The notes: generated by a model from the sequence alone, not told the origin. DNA of 5,257 bases from Actinomycetota bacterium (GCA_003168295.1 PMST01000140.1:6261-11517), one strand, 5' to 3'; positions 1 to 5,257 are shown, counted from the stretch's first letter. A program made the numbers and translations.

Positions 1-1881
1 GGCGTGCTGCCCGCCACCGGCGCCCTGCTCGGCACGATGGCCGACACCGGCGGCCCGTACCTGACCCGGGTCAAGCGGGTCGGCTCGGCCGCGGTGTTCG
101 GCGGCGCGGCCGGCCTGGCGATCGGATCGGTTACCCACGGTCACGGGTGGATCGCCGTGCTGGCCCTGGTCGTGGTCGCGGGCGTGTCCGGCGTGCTCAG
201 CGCCGTCAGCGACATCGGGTCGAGCACCGGGCTGCAGCTTCTCGTCTACACCGCGCTCGGCGCCGGGCCCATCGGCGCGCTGCGACCGGTCTGGCACACG
301 GCCGCCGAGTTCCTGGTCGGGGTCGGCTGGGCGCTCCTGCTGATCCTGCCCGGGTGGCTGCTCTCGCCGCACGGCAAGGAACAGCGCGACGTGGCGGCCG
401 TCTACAATGCGCTGGCCGGGCAGCTGGGTGCGGTGGGTACCAGCGGTTTCACCGCCCGGCGGCAGCAGTTGACCACCGCGCTCAACACGGCCTACGACGA
501 ACTGCTCACCGCCAGGTCCACCGCCACCGGCCGGAACCGGCGGACCACGGGCCTGATCGCGGTGCTGAACGCGAGCCACCTGATGGCCGAGGCGGTGGTC
601 GCGCTCGGCGTCGCCGGGACCCGGCCGCCGCCACTGGTCATCGACACCGTGGCCAGGCTGGCGGACTCGATCAGGGACGGGACGCCGGCGCCGGTGATCC
701 CGGCCCCCTGGGACGGTAACCCGGCGATGCTCACGCTGCGTGACGCCATGGCCGGGGCGGCGCGGGCGCTGTCGCGGGACTGGTCACCGGAGGACCGCGC
801 CCGCAGCGGGTTGCGCGACCGGCTGCACGCCGGAGCGGTGCAGGGAGCGGGCCGCAGGCTGAGCGGGCTGACTGGCCGCCGGCTGCACGGGCTGGCGGAC
901 CGGCTGATCGACGAGTTCGGCGGCGGCAGGCTCAGCCGGATCTTCACGCTCCGGCTGATGATCTGCATGGGCGTGGCCGGGCTGGTGACCGAGGTGCTGC
1001 CGCTGCAGCGGTCCTACTGGGTGCCGCTGACCGTGGCCATCGTGCTCAAGCCGGACTACGGTTCGGTGTTCGCCCGCGCCCTGCAGCGCGGCATCGGGAC
1101 CATCGTCGGGGCGGTCGCCGGCGCGGTGCTGCTCATCCTGATCCACGGCACCTGGCTGCTGATCCCGCTGGCGGTGCTGGCCGCGCTGCTGCCCTACGGG
1201 CGGAGCAGGAACTACGGCCTGTTCGCCACGTTCTTGACCCCGCTGGTAGTGGTGCTCATCGACCTGCTCGCCCCGGCCGGCTGGCGGCTCGCCGAGGAGC
1301 GGCTGATGGACACGCTGATCGGCTGCGCGATCGTGTTGCTTGTCGGGTTCGCGCCCTGGCCGATGAGCTGGTACGCGCACCTGCCGCGGCAGTTCGCGCA
1401 GACCGTGGGCGATGTGCGCGAGTACATGGAGGAGGCGCTGCGCGCACCGGAGGCTGACGACGGCGCCGATCCCGGTGCCGGTTCCGAGGTCACGCGGCCT
1501 CCGGCTCGCTCGCGAATGCGACGGTCGACCTACCATGCCCTGGCGGACCTGCGCACGGAGTTTCAGCGCACGATGGCCGAGCCGCCTGCCATCAGCCGCC
1601 GGGCCACCGCCTGGTGGCCGGCCGTGGTCGCCCTGGAACAGGTCATGGATGCGGTGACCTCGACCGCGCTCGCGGTCAGCCACGGTACTCGCGTGCCGTC
1701 GTCCGGAGTCGCCATGTTGTCGGCCGCGCTGCGAACGGTGAGCGAGGCGGCCGAGGGGGGGACAGGATTGGGGTCGGTTCCGGAGTTGCCAGACGATGTA
1801 ACGCTGAAGCCGGTCACCGAGGCCGTTCGGGCGCTGCTCGGGGTGCTGGGCAGCGGTGAACGCCTGGCCGCCCACCCGTAG
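1..1881 (+). CDS. FUSC family integral membrane protein (putative aromatic-acid/efflux-type transporter), 5' partial
   Basis: The reading frame is open from the first base. A GTG at position 4 could start it, but the residues there (GALLGTMADTGGPYLTRVKR) match the interior of the first membrane block of FUSC proteins, so the true start probably lies upstream. Counting from the GTG, hydrophobic segments lie near residues 28-42, 49-68, 76-93 and 100-120. A mostly soluble stretch follows to about 315. A second membrane block runs from about 316 to 455. It carries the FUSC_2-like signature YWVPLTVAIVLKPDYGS, the QRGIGTIVGA segment and RLMDTLIG before the last helix. The tail (456-625) looks cytoplasmic and partly helical. 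FUSC proteins resemble plant aluminium-activated malate transporters and bacterial AaeB/YccS, which export aromatic acids or have unknown cargo. The substrate here cannot be read from sequence. The gene converges on a tRNA gene across a hairpin. Family assignment is firm; transport function is inferred. Confidence 0.88.
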   Translation, partial: GVLPATGALLGTMADTGGPYLTRVKRVGSAAVFGGAAGLAIGSVTHGHGWIAVLALVVVAGVSGVLSAVSDIGSSTGLQLLVYTALGAGPIGALRPVWHTAAEFLVGVGWALLLILPGWLLSPHGKEQRDVAAVYNALAGQLGAVGTSGFTARRQQLTTALNTAYDELLTARSTATGRNRRTTGLIAVLNASHLMAEAVVALGVAGTRPPPLVIDTVARLADSIRDGTPAPVIPAPWDGNPAMLTLRDAMAGAARALSRDWSPEDRARSGLRDRLHAGAVQGAGRRLSGLTGRRLHGLADRLIDEFGGGRLSRIFTLRLMICMGVAGLVTEVLPLQRSYWVPLTVAIVLKPDYGSVFARALQRGIGTIVGAVAGAVLLILIHGTWLLIPLAVLAALLPYGRSRNYGLFATFLTPLVVVLIDLLAPAGWRLAEERLMDTLIGCAIVLLVGFAPWPMSWYAHLPRQFAQTVGDVREYMEEALRAPEADDGADPGAGSEVTRPPARSRMRRSTYHALADLRTEFQRTMAEPPAISRRATAWWPAVVALEQVMDAVTSTALAVSHGTRVPSSGVAMLSAALRTVSEAAEGGTGLGSVPELPDDVTLKPVTEAVRALLGVLGSGERLAAHP

Positions 1882-1889
1882 CTCGCAGG

Positions 1890-1927
1890 ACGTGGCCGGG
1901 CGCGCCGTTCCGCGGCGCGCACCACGT
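1890..1927. terminator. Long interrupted hairpin, probable bidirectional terminator
   Basis: The outer arm ACGTGG (1890-1895) pairs with CCACGT (1922-1927). The inner arm GCGCGCCG (1900-1907) pairs with CGGCGCGC (1913-1920) around the loop TTCCG. CCGG (1896-1899) bulges opposite a single A (1921). It starts 8 nt after the stop of the FUSC-family gene and, on the other strand, 2 nt after the encoded CCA of the tRNA, which is where a shared terminator of convergent genes should be. There is no real T-tract on either side, only a short CTT on the plus strand. Many actinobacterial terminators lack one. The structure is seen in the sequence; the role is inferred from position. Confidence 0.65.
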
Positions 1928-1929
1928 CT

Positions 1930-2007
1930 TGGTCGGGCTGGCCGGATTCGAACCGGCGGCCTCCGCGACCCAAACGCGGCGCGCTAGCCAAGCTGCGCTA
2001 CAGCCCG
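1930..2007 (-). tRNA. tRNA-Pro (anticodon UGG), CCA encoded
   Basis: Read on the minus strand, a complete cloverleaf folds. The acceptor arm CGGGCTG (2007-2001) pairs with CAGCCCG (1940-1934). The D stem is GCGC/GCGC with a 10-nt loop containing GG. The anticodon stem CCGCG/CGCGG encloses the loop TTTGGGT, giving anticodon TGG at 1972-1970, which reads proline CCN codons. The variable loop is AGGCC, and the T stem GCCGG/CCGGC encloses TTCGAAT. The discriminator is A at 1933, as expected for proline, and CCA follows at 1932-1930. The body without CCA is 75 nt with all stems perfectly paired, so the gene looks functional. It stands alone between a convergent membrane-protein gene and a divergent lipoprotein gene. 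Confidence 0.96.
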
Positions 2008-2018
2008 TATGTGAGCTG

Positions 2019-2024
2019 AGTGTA
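2019..2024 (-). promoter_or_regulatory. Candidate -10 box (TACACT) of the tRNA-Pro gene
   Basis: On the minus strand TACACT fits the actinobacterial TANNNT consensus for the housekeeping sigma factor. Its downstream edge is 11 nt from the first base of the mature tRNA, so transcription would begin about 4-6 nt before the tRNA, leaving a short 5' leader for RNase P. At 16-18 nt spacing (around plus positions 2041-2048) I see no good match to TTGACA, so the -35 element is weak or absent. Confidence 0.45.
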
Positions 2025-2075
2025 GCGGTTCGGATGGACCACGGTGTTCGTGCGGCGGGCGGACCCGGTGGCCCC

Positions 2076-2081
2076 TACCCT
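2076..2081 (+). promoter_or_regulatory. Candidate -10 box (TACCCT) upstream of the first lipoprotein gene
   Basis: TACCCT fits TANNNT and lies 62 nt before the ATG at 2144, inside the 136-nt gap between the divergent tRNA and lipoprotein genes. No convincing -35 hexamer sits 16-18 nt upstream. The position is plausible for a promoter with a leader of about 55 nt, but the match is short and could be chance. Confidence 0.25.
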
Positions 2082-2114
2082 GGTTCAGTGCTGTCCGGGC
2101 CGATGGGCCTTCGG

Positions 2115-2143
2115 GGTGCAACTTCACAGAGCGGGGCGTCTAG
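2115..2143 (+). promoter_or_regulatory. Leader and ribosome-binding site of lipoprotein gene 1, conserved with gene 2
   Basis: These 29 nt directly before the ATG align without gaps to 3087-3115 before the second lipoprotein gene, with 23 of 29 bases identical. They include the unbroken 13-mer ACTTCACAGAGCG at 2121-2133. The purine-rich GCGGGG at 2131-2136 ends 7 nt before the ATG and is the likely, rather weak, Shine-Dalgarno sequence. It supports the ATG at 2144 as the start. Confidence 0.6.
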
Positions 2144-2923
2144 ATGAGCAAGTTCCGGTCCGCGCGTGCGGTCCTCGCGGGCACGGCCGTGGTCGCCCTG
2201 GCCGGGTGCGGCGCGTCGGCGAGCAGTTCGGGCGTTGCTTCGGGCACCACGGCGTCGGCCATGGCGTCGAGCGCGAGCTCCAGCCCGAGTGCGACCCCGG
2301 CCACGACCTCGAGCTCGTCCGTGACCGGCACGCCCCTGTACCCCATCGCGGTCGGGAACACCTGGGTGTACCAGACCACAGCCAGCGTTAGCGGAGAAAA
2401 CGGCCTCCAGACGACCAAGGTGCTGTCCGTGGTCCCGGTGCCGGGCGGCCAACGGGTCACGATGTCCGAGACGACCGATCTGCACGGGGTCAAGACCACC
2501 AGTGACGACGACACGATCTTCTACTCGGACGGGAAAATCGCCTACCCGGTGGCCGGCGGGGAGGTGACCGTGCAGGGCAGCGGCGTGCTCTGGCCTACGA
2601 CCGCCGAACTCGCGTCGGGCAAGGTCTTCCACTCGGTGCTGCGCATCAAGGTCAACCAGAGCGGCCCGGTCCAGGATCAGAACGCGAACGTCACGGTCCA
2701 GGGTCAGGGCACGAGCACGGTCACGGTGCCGGCCGGCACGTACCAGGCCACCCTGGTGACGATGACCATATCCGTGAAGGTGGGAGGCGAGAGCTCGACC
2801 GAGGAGGTTCAGACCTGGGCGGCGCCGGGCACCGGACCGGTGAAGACCAAGGTGTCGCTGCACGCCACCGGCAACATCGCGCTGACCTCGACCGAGGAGC
2901 TGCTGTCCTTCACGAAGGGCTGA
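2144..2923 (+). CDS. Secreted lipoprotein, paralogue 1 of a tandem pair; function unknown
   Basis: This 259-residue protein starts with a basic N-terminus and a hydrophobic core ending in the lipobox L19-A-G-C22. It should be exported, lipidated at Cys22 and anchored on the outer face of the cytoplasmic membrane. Residues 23-64 are a Ser/Thr/Ala-rich low-complexity linker. The rest (about 65-259) is a predicted beta-rich domain. It has VGNTWVYQT (70-78), VTMSET (105-110), YPV, a central W150, QNANVTVQG (179-187), TVPAGTYQAT (194-203), TWAAPGTGPVK (224-234) and the terminal FTKG. The order 'G..W.Y', then 'VPAGTY', then 'W.APGTGPVK' recalls the DUF3108/TapB-like fold seen in many secreted proteins. 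I hold that link loosely. The next gene is a paralogue about half identical over this domain by eye. No catalytic residues are apparent; a binding or envelope role is a guess. Confidence 0.87.
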   Translation: MSKFRSARAVLAGTAVVALAGCGASASSSGVASGTTASAMASSASSSPSATPATTSSSSVTGTPLYPIAVGNTWVYQTTASVSGENGLQTTKVLSVVPVPGGQRVTMSETTDLHGVKTTSDDDTIFYSDGKIAYPVAGGEVTVQGSGVLWPTTAELASGKVFHSVLRIKVNQSGPVQDQNANVTVQGQGTSTVTVPAGTYQATLVTMTISVKVGGESSTEEVQTWAAPGTGPVKTKVSLHATGNIALTSTEELLSFTKG

Positions 2924-2934
2924 GGACATGGCCA

Positions 2935-2955
2935 CGCCGGTTCGCCACGCCGGCG
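2935..2955 (+). terminator. Weak candidate hairpin after lipoprotein gene 1
   Basis: CGCCGG (2935-2940) can pair with CCGGCG (2950-2955) around a 9-nt loop, 11 nt after the first lipoprotein stop. The arms overlap a 10-nt direct repeat GCCACGCCGG (2931-2940 and 2944-2953). The stem is short and has no T-tract, so attenuation or termination here is only possible. Read-through into the second lipoprotein gene cannot be excluded. Confidence 0.25.
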
Positions 2956-2999
2956 GGGGCGTATTGCGGGCATTCACGGCTTTTCGGGACTTCGGGCTC

Positions 3000-3005
3000 T
3001 ACGCT
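3000..3005 (+). promoter_or_regulatory. Candidate -10 box (TACGCT) upstream of lipoprotein gene 2
   Basis: TACGCT fits TANNNT and lies 111 nt before the ATG at 3116, in the 192-nt gap between the two lipoprotein genes. This gap is less GC-rich than its surroundings, as expected for a promoter region. No good -35 hexamer is seen at 16-18 nt, so the call is tentative. If real, the second gene has its own transcript. Confidence 0.28.
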
Positions 3006-3086
3006 TTTGCCGTGCGGCCCGATCGAGGGATTGCTGGGACCGGTCGGCGGCCAGCGATGCGATTAACCCGGTTCAAGCCCGGCGCA

Positions 3087-3115
3087 GGTGCGACTTCACA
3101 GAGCGAGGCAGCGAC
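3087..3115 (+). promoter_or_regulatory. Leader and ribosome-binding site of lipoprotein gene 2, conserved with gene 1
   Basis: This is the gap-free counterpart of 2115-2143. The identical 13-mer ACTTCACAGAGCG is at 3093-3105. GAGG at 3105-3108 lies 7 nt before the ATG and is a better Shine-Dalgarno match than the GGGG in the first copy. It supports the start at 3116. Similarity fades upstream of 3087. Confidence 0.62.
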
Positions 3116-3958
3116 ATGAGCAAGCACCTACCGGCCAGGACGGTTCTCGCGGGCGCGGCCGTTATGGTCCTGGCCGGGTGCAGCGCGTCAGGGATCGTCG
3201 GCACCCCGCAGGTCAGCATGGGGGTGGGCCAGGCGGCCAGCGCCTCGGCCCGTGCCGCCGCCTCGGCTTCTGGCGCGGCTCAGGGTACGAGCTCAGGTTC
3301 GGGCGCGGGCGCGACCGCGAACTCATTTGCGGCGCCTAGCTCGATTCCCTTCCCCGTCACCGTGGGCGACACCTGGGTGTACCAGACCGCCGCCAGCGTC
3401 AACGGGAAGCAGGGCCTGACGACGGACAAGATCGTGTCGGCCGGGCCGGCGGCGGCCGGATATCAGGTCACGATGTCCGAGACCGTCGATGTCGGCGGAT
3501 CGGTGCTCACCGCTCGGCCGGTTTACCTGTTCTATCCCAGCGGCAAGGTCGGCTACCCGGTGACCGACGCCAACGGCGTATCGGTGACGGGCGGCGGCGT
3601 GACCTGGCCCGACGCGGCGGGCCTCGCGTCCGGCCAGGCTTACCGCTCGGTGGTTCGCATCCGGGTCAGCCAGGCGGGCGCGAGTGAGTACCAGAACGCG
3701 AACGTCACCGTCCAGGGCGCCGGGACGGCGGCCGTGACGGTTCCCGCGGGTTCGTACCAGGCCACCGTGGTGAACATGACCATCACTACGCAGGTGGGCA
3801 GCTACACCACCAGCGTGGACGTGAAGACCTGGCTCGCACCGGGCACCGGGCCGGTGAAGTCCGAGGTGCTCACCCACGCGGGCGGCAAGGCCAAGCTCAC
3901 CACAACGAACGTGCTGCTGACCTTCACCAAGGGGCCAGCCCGAGCGGATGGGAGCTGA
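3116..3958 (+). CDS. Secreted lipoprotein, paralogue 2 of a tandem pair; function unknown
   Basis: This 280-residue protein has the same plan as the gene before it. Its signal peptide ends in the lipobox L19-A-G-C22, then comes an Ala/Ser/Gly-rich linker (23-76) that is longer and differently composed. The paralogous domain follows with VGDTWVYQT (83-91), VTMSET (118-123), W164, LASG, QNANVTVQG (193-201), VTVPAGSYQAT (207-217), TWLAPGTGPVK (238-248) and LLTFTKG, plus a short extra tail PARADGS. Export and lipid anchoring at Cys22 are the expected fate. Motif order again suggests a DUF3108/TapB-like beta domain, which is a tentative family link. Conservation of the aromatic and Pro-Gly positions while other positions drift suggests both copies are under selection and may bind different partners. 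The VOC gene follows 27 nt downstream on the same strand and could share its transcript. Confidence 0.87.
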   Translation: MSKHLPARTVLAGAAVMVLAGCSASGIVGTPQVSMGVGQAASASARAAASASGAAQGTSSGSGAGATANSFAAPSSIPFPVTVGDTWVYQTAASVNGKQGLTTDKIVSAGPAAAGYQVTMSETVDVGGSVLTARPVYLFYPSGKVGYPVTDANGVSVTGGGVTWPDAAGLASGQAYRSVVRIRVSQAGASEYQNANVTVQGAGTAAVTVPAGSYQATVVNMTITTQVGSYTTSVDVKTWLAPGTGPVKSEVLTHAGGKAKLTTTNVLLTFTKGPARADGS

Positions 3959-3984
3959 GAAGGCGGGGCTGATCCTGGTAGACC
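3955..3984 (+). promoter_or_regulatory. Candidate promoter giving a leaderless VOC transcript
   Basis: CTGAGA (3955-3960, four of six matches to TTGACA) and TAGACC (3979-3984, a -10-like box lacking the final T) are 18 nt apart. A -10 ending at 3984 would start transcription at about 3990-3992, that is, on the second in-frame ATG at 3992. The only purine-rich stretch (AGGCGGGG, 3961-3968) is too far from either ATG to be a normal ribosome-binding site. That is consistent with leaderless translation. The -10 mismatch keeps confidence low. Confidence 0.3.
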
Positions 3985-3985
3985 T

Positions 3986-4366
3986 ATGGGCATGGAAACG
4001 CCGCATCTGACGCTCACCGGGACGAACATCGACGCGCCCGACGCCAACGCGCTCGCGGACTTCTACCGGCGGCTGCTCGGCTGGACGACCGGCACGGAGG
4101 AGCCGGGGTGGGTAATACTCCGGCCGCCCGGCGGCGGCACGACGCTGAACTTCCAGACCGAGGAACATTACGTGCGCCCGGTCTGGCCGGCCGGGCCGGG
4201 CGAGGCGCAAATGATGATGCACCTGGAAATAAAGGTCGACGACCTGGCGGAGGGCGTCGCGCACGCGGTCGCGCAGGGTGCCACGCTCGCGGAGTTCCAG
4301 CCGCAGGACGACGTGCGGGTCTGCCTAGACCCGGCCGGACATCCTTTCTGCCTCTTCGTGGCCTGA
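3986..4366 (+). CDS. VOC superfamily protein (glyoxalase/bleomycin-resistance-like)
   Basis: This 126-residue protein is the right length for one VOC unit of two beta-alpha-beta-beta-beta modules. Module 1 covers about residues 5-57 and contains the typical DANALADFYRRLLGW helix and turn (19-33). Module 2 covers about 76-125: MMHLEIKVDDL (77-87) is a strand with His79 at a usual metal-ligand position, and the C-terminal LDPAGHPFCLFVA (114-126) is characteristic of the Glyoxalase_6-type subgroup common in actinomycetes. VOC members include glyoxalase I, dioxygenases, and fosfomycin- and bleomycin-resistance proteins. This subgroup has mostly unknown substrates, so no reaction is assigned. ATG 3992 is an alternative start, two codons in, and suits a leaderless transcript. 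The gene follows lipoprotein 2 by 27 nt and ends 4 nt from the convergent gndA stop. Confidence 0.85.
   Translation: MGMETPHLTLTGTNIDAPDANALADFYRRLLGWTTGTEEPGWVILRPPGGGTTLNFQTEEHYVRPVWPAGPGEAQMMMHLEIKVDDLAEGVAHAVAQGATLAEFQPQDDVRVCLDPAGHPFCLFVA
4316..4333. terminator. Hairpin inside the 3' end of the VOC gene, candidate terminator for gndA
   Basis: CGGGTCT (4316-4322) pairs perfectly with AGACCCG (4327-4333) around the 4-nt loop GCCT. It lies about 37 nt past the gndA stop on the minus strand and 31 nt before the VOC stop codon. With only 4 nt between the two convergent genes, any terminator must lie within coding sequence, and this is the best compact stem I found there. No T-tract follows on the gndA side. 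Confidence 0.35.
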
Positions 4367-4370
4367 AGGG

Positions 4371-5257
4371 TTAGCGGGATTCCTCTGAGCGGTCCTGGGC
4401 CCACAGGGTATGGAAGCTTCCTTCGCGGTCGGTGCGGCGGTAGGTGTGCGCGCCGAAGTAGTCGCGCAGGCTCTGGATGAGGGCGGCCGGCAGCCGCTCG
4501 GCGCGCAGCGCGTCGTAGTAGGCCAGGGCGGCGGAGAAGCCGGGAGCGGGGATGCCGAGCCGGGCCGCGGTCGCGACCACGTTGCGCCAGGCGTCCTGCG
4601 CGGCGGCGATCTCCTTGCCGAACTCGTCGTCGACCAGCAGCGTCGGCAACTCCGCGTTGTTCTCATACGCGGCCCGGATCCGGTCAAGGAAGGCGGCCCT
4701 GATGATGCAGCCGCCGCGCCAGATCACCGCGATCTGGCCCAGGTCGATGTCCCAGTCGTACTCGCGGCTGCCGGCATCCATCATGTTCCAGCCCTGCGCG
4801 TAGGACACCAGCTTGGAGGCGTAGAGAGCCTGCTCGACCTGGTCGGCGAACTCAGCGGGCTGGCGCTGGCCCTCGGTACGCGCCGGCTCCTTGGGGCCGG
4901 GCAGGTGGCGAGCGGCCTGGCGCAGGTCCGCGTGGCCGGACAGCGACCGGGCGAAGACCGCCTCGGCGATGCCGCTGACCGGAACGCCCAGGTCGAGGGC
5001 GTCCTGCACGGTCCAGCGGCCGGTGCCCTTCTGCTCGGCCTGGTCGAGCACGATGTCGACGAACGGCTTGCCGGTAGCGGCGTCCTGGTGGGCCAGCACC
5101 TCGGCGGTGATCTCGATCAGGTAAGAGTCGAGCCGGCCGGTGTTCCATCGCTTGAAGACTTCGGCGATCTGCGCGGGCTCGAAGCCGACGGCGTGCCTGA
5201 GCAGGTCGTACGCTTCGGCGATGAGCTGCATGTCGGCGTACTCGATGCCGTTGTGGA
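4371..5257 (-). CDS. gndA: 6-phosphogluconate dehydrogenase, decarboxylating (NADP+-type), 5' partial
   Basis: The enzyme oxidises and decarboxylates 6-phosphogluconate to ribulose 5-phosphate, making NADPH in the cytosolic pentose phosphate pathway. The frame stays open to the right edge. Its first readable residues, HNGIEYADMQLIAEAYDLL, are the substrate-binding helix and contain the His-Asn pair and the Glu-Tyr of the active site. The ATG at 5231 is therefore internal. About 185 N-terminal residues, including the NADP-binding Rossmann domain, are missing. Counting from that internal Met, other active-site residues are present: Lys68 in QKGTGRWT, Arg95 in VFAR, and Arg256 and His262 in RDYFGAHTYRR. 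GCIIRAAFL and the C-terminal EGSFHTLW are also typical. The sequence matches the long (about 470-residue) E. coli-type class. The stop is TAA at 4373-4371, convergent with the VOC gene. Confidence 0.96.
   Translation of the reverse strand, partial: HNGIEYADMQLIAEAYDLLRHAVGFEPAQIAEVFKRWNTGRLDSYLIEITAEVLAHQDAATGKPFVDIVLDQAEQKGTGRWTVQDALDLGVPVSGIAEAVFARSLSGHADLRQAARHLPGPKEPARTEGQRQPAEFADQVEQALYASKLVSYAQGWNMMDAGSREYDWDIDLGQIAVIWRGGCIIRAAFLDRIRAAYENNAELPTLLVDDEFGKEIAAAQDAWRNVVATAARLGIPAPGFSAALAYYDALRAERLPAALIQSLRDYFGAHTYRRTDREGSFHTLWAQDRSEESR

Larger units (their letters stand above)
2115..3934 (+). repeat. Tandem gene duplication (two lipoprotein units, offset 972 nt at the start codons)
   Basis: Unit 1 runs from about 2115 to 2920 and unit 2 from about 3087 to 3934. 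Each contains a similar 29-nt leader, an MSK start, an identical lipobox position (Cys22) and the same domain ending in FTKG. DNA similarity is clearest at the leader, at the signal-peptide end, over the QNANVTVQG to TYQAT segment (about 2675-2760 and 3690-3770) and at the APGTGPVK codons. The Ser/Ala-rich linkers differ in both length and sequence. This is an old, diverged duplication, not a recent perfect copy. Confidence 0.8.

Noticed and set aside
784..1875. A long minus-strand open frame of 363 codons across the FUSC-family gene.
   Set aside because: Its product is a low-complexity Arg/Gln/His/Pro-rich shadow typical of the antisense of a GC-rich gene. The plus strand encodes a recognisable family.
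1930..2007. tRNA-Pro as an integration site of a mobile element.
   Set aside because: I found no second copy of the tRNA 3' end in the window, and no integrase, excisionase or composition shift. The tRNA is intact, so nothing here supports an inserted element.
3068..3082. A T-arm-like motif (CCGG, TTCAAGC, CCGG) suggesting a tRNA fragment or attachment site.
   Set aside because: No acceptor, D or anticodon arm is found around it, and it does not repeat the 3' end of the tRNA-Pro gene.
2928..3119. A 63-codon plus-strand frame filling the gap between the lipoprotein genes, ending with a TGA that overlaps the next ATG.
   Set aside because: About a third of its third codon positions are A or T, far from neighbouring genes, and it contains a rare TTA codon. 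The GAGGA before its ATG is only 1 nt away, and its end is the duplicated leader. Non-coding is more likely.
3936..3971. CAGCCC and GGGCTG arms around the end of lipoprotein gene 2 as a terminator.
   Set aside because: A 6-bp stem with a 24-nt loop is too weak to call, and the loop contains the stop codon region and the candidate promoter.
3323..4264. A long minus-strand open frame across lipoprotein 2 and the VOC gene.
   Set aside because: It runs antisense through two well-supported genes, its product has biased composition and no recognisable motif. It is a GC-rich shadow.

Overview
The window is very GC-rich, with G or C at nearly every third codon position of its genes. It encodes a high-GC actinobacterial style of lipoprotein, a FUSC-family membrane protein and a 6-phosphogluconate dehydrogenase. 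I read it as the chromosome of an actinomycete (Actinomycetota, Streptomyces/Streptosporangiales/Catenulisporales-like). The genus cannot be fixed from this sequence. Base composition is even, and I see no mobile element, CRISPR array or phage gene.

Layout from left to right. (1) 1-1881 (+): most of a FUSC-family integral membrane protein, cut at its 5' end by the window edge. (2) 1890-1927: a strong interrupted hairpin between convergent genes, probably a terminator for both. (3) 1930-2007 (-): a tRNA-Pro with anticodon UGG, with CCA encoded and a -10-like box just upstream. (4) 2144-2923 and 3116-3958 (+): two paralogous secreted lipoproteins in tandem. They share a signal peptide, a Ser/Ala/Thr/Gly-rich linker of different sequence and a conserved domain of about 190 residues, and their 29-nt leader sequences are also similar. 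(5) 3986-4366 (+): a small VOC-superfamily (glyoxalase/bleomycin-resistance-like) protein 27 nt after the second lipoprotein. (6) 4371-5257 (-): the C-terminal two thirds of 6-phosphogluconate dehydrogenase (gndA), convergent with the VOC gene across a 4-nt gap and running off the right edge.

The genes do not form one obvious pathway. FUSC protein, tRNA and gndA look like independent units. The two lipoproteins and possibly the VOC gene form a co-directional cluster in the middle. The most unusual item is the tandem lipoprotein pair: a duplicated, apparently uncharacterised extracytoplasmic family whose leader was duplicated with the gene. I find no evidence for a defence system, biosynthetic cluster or other dramatic new system here.
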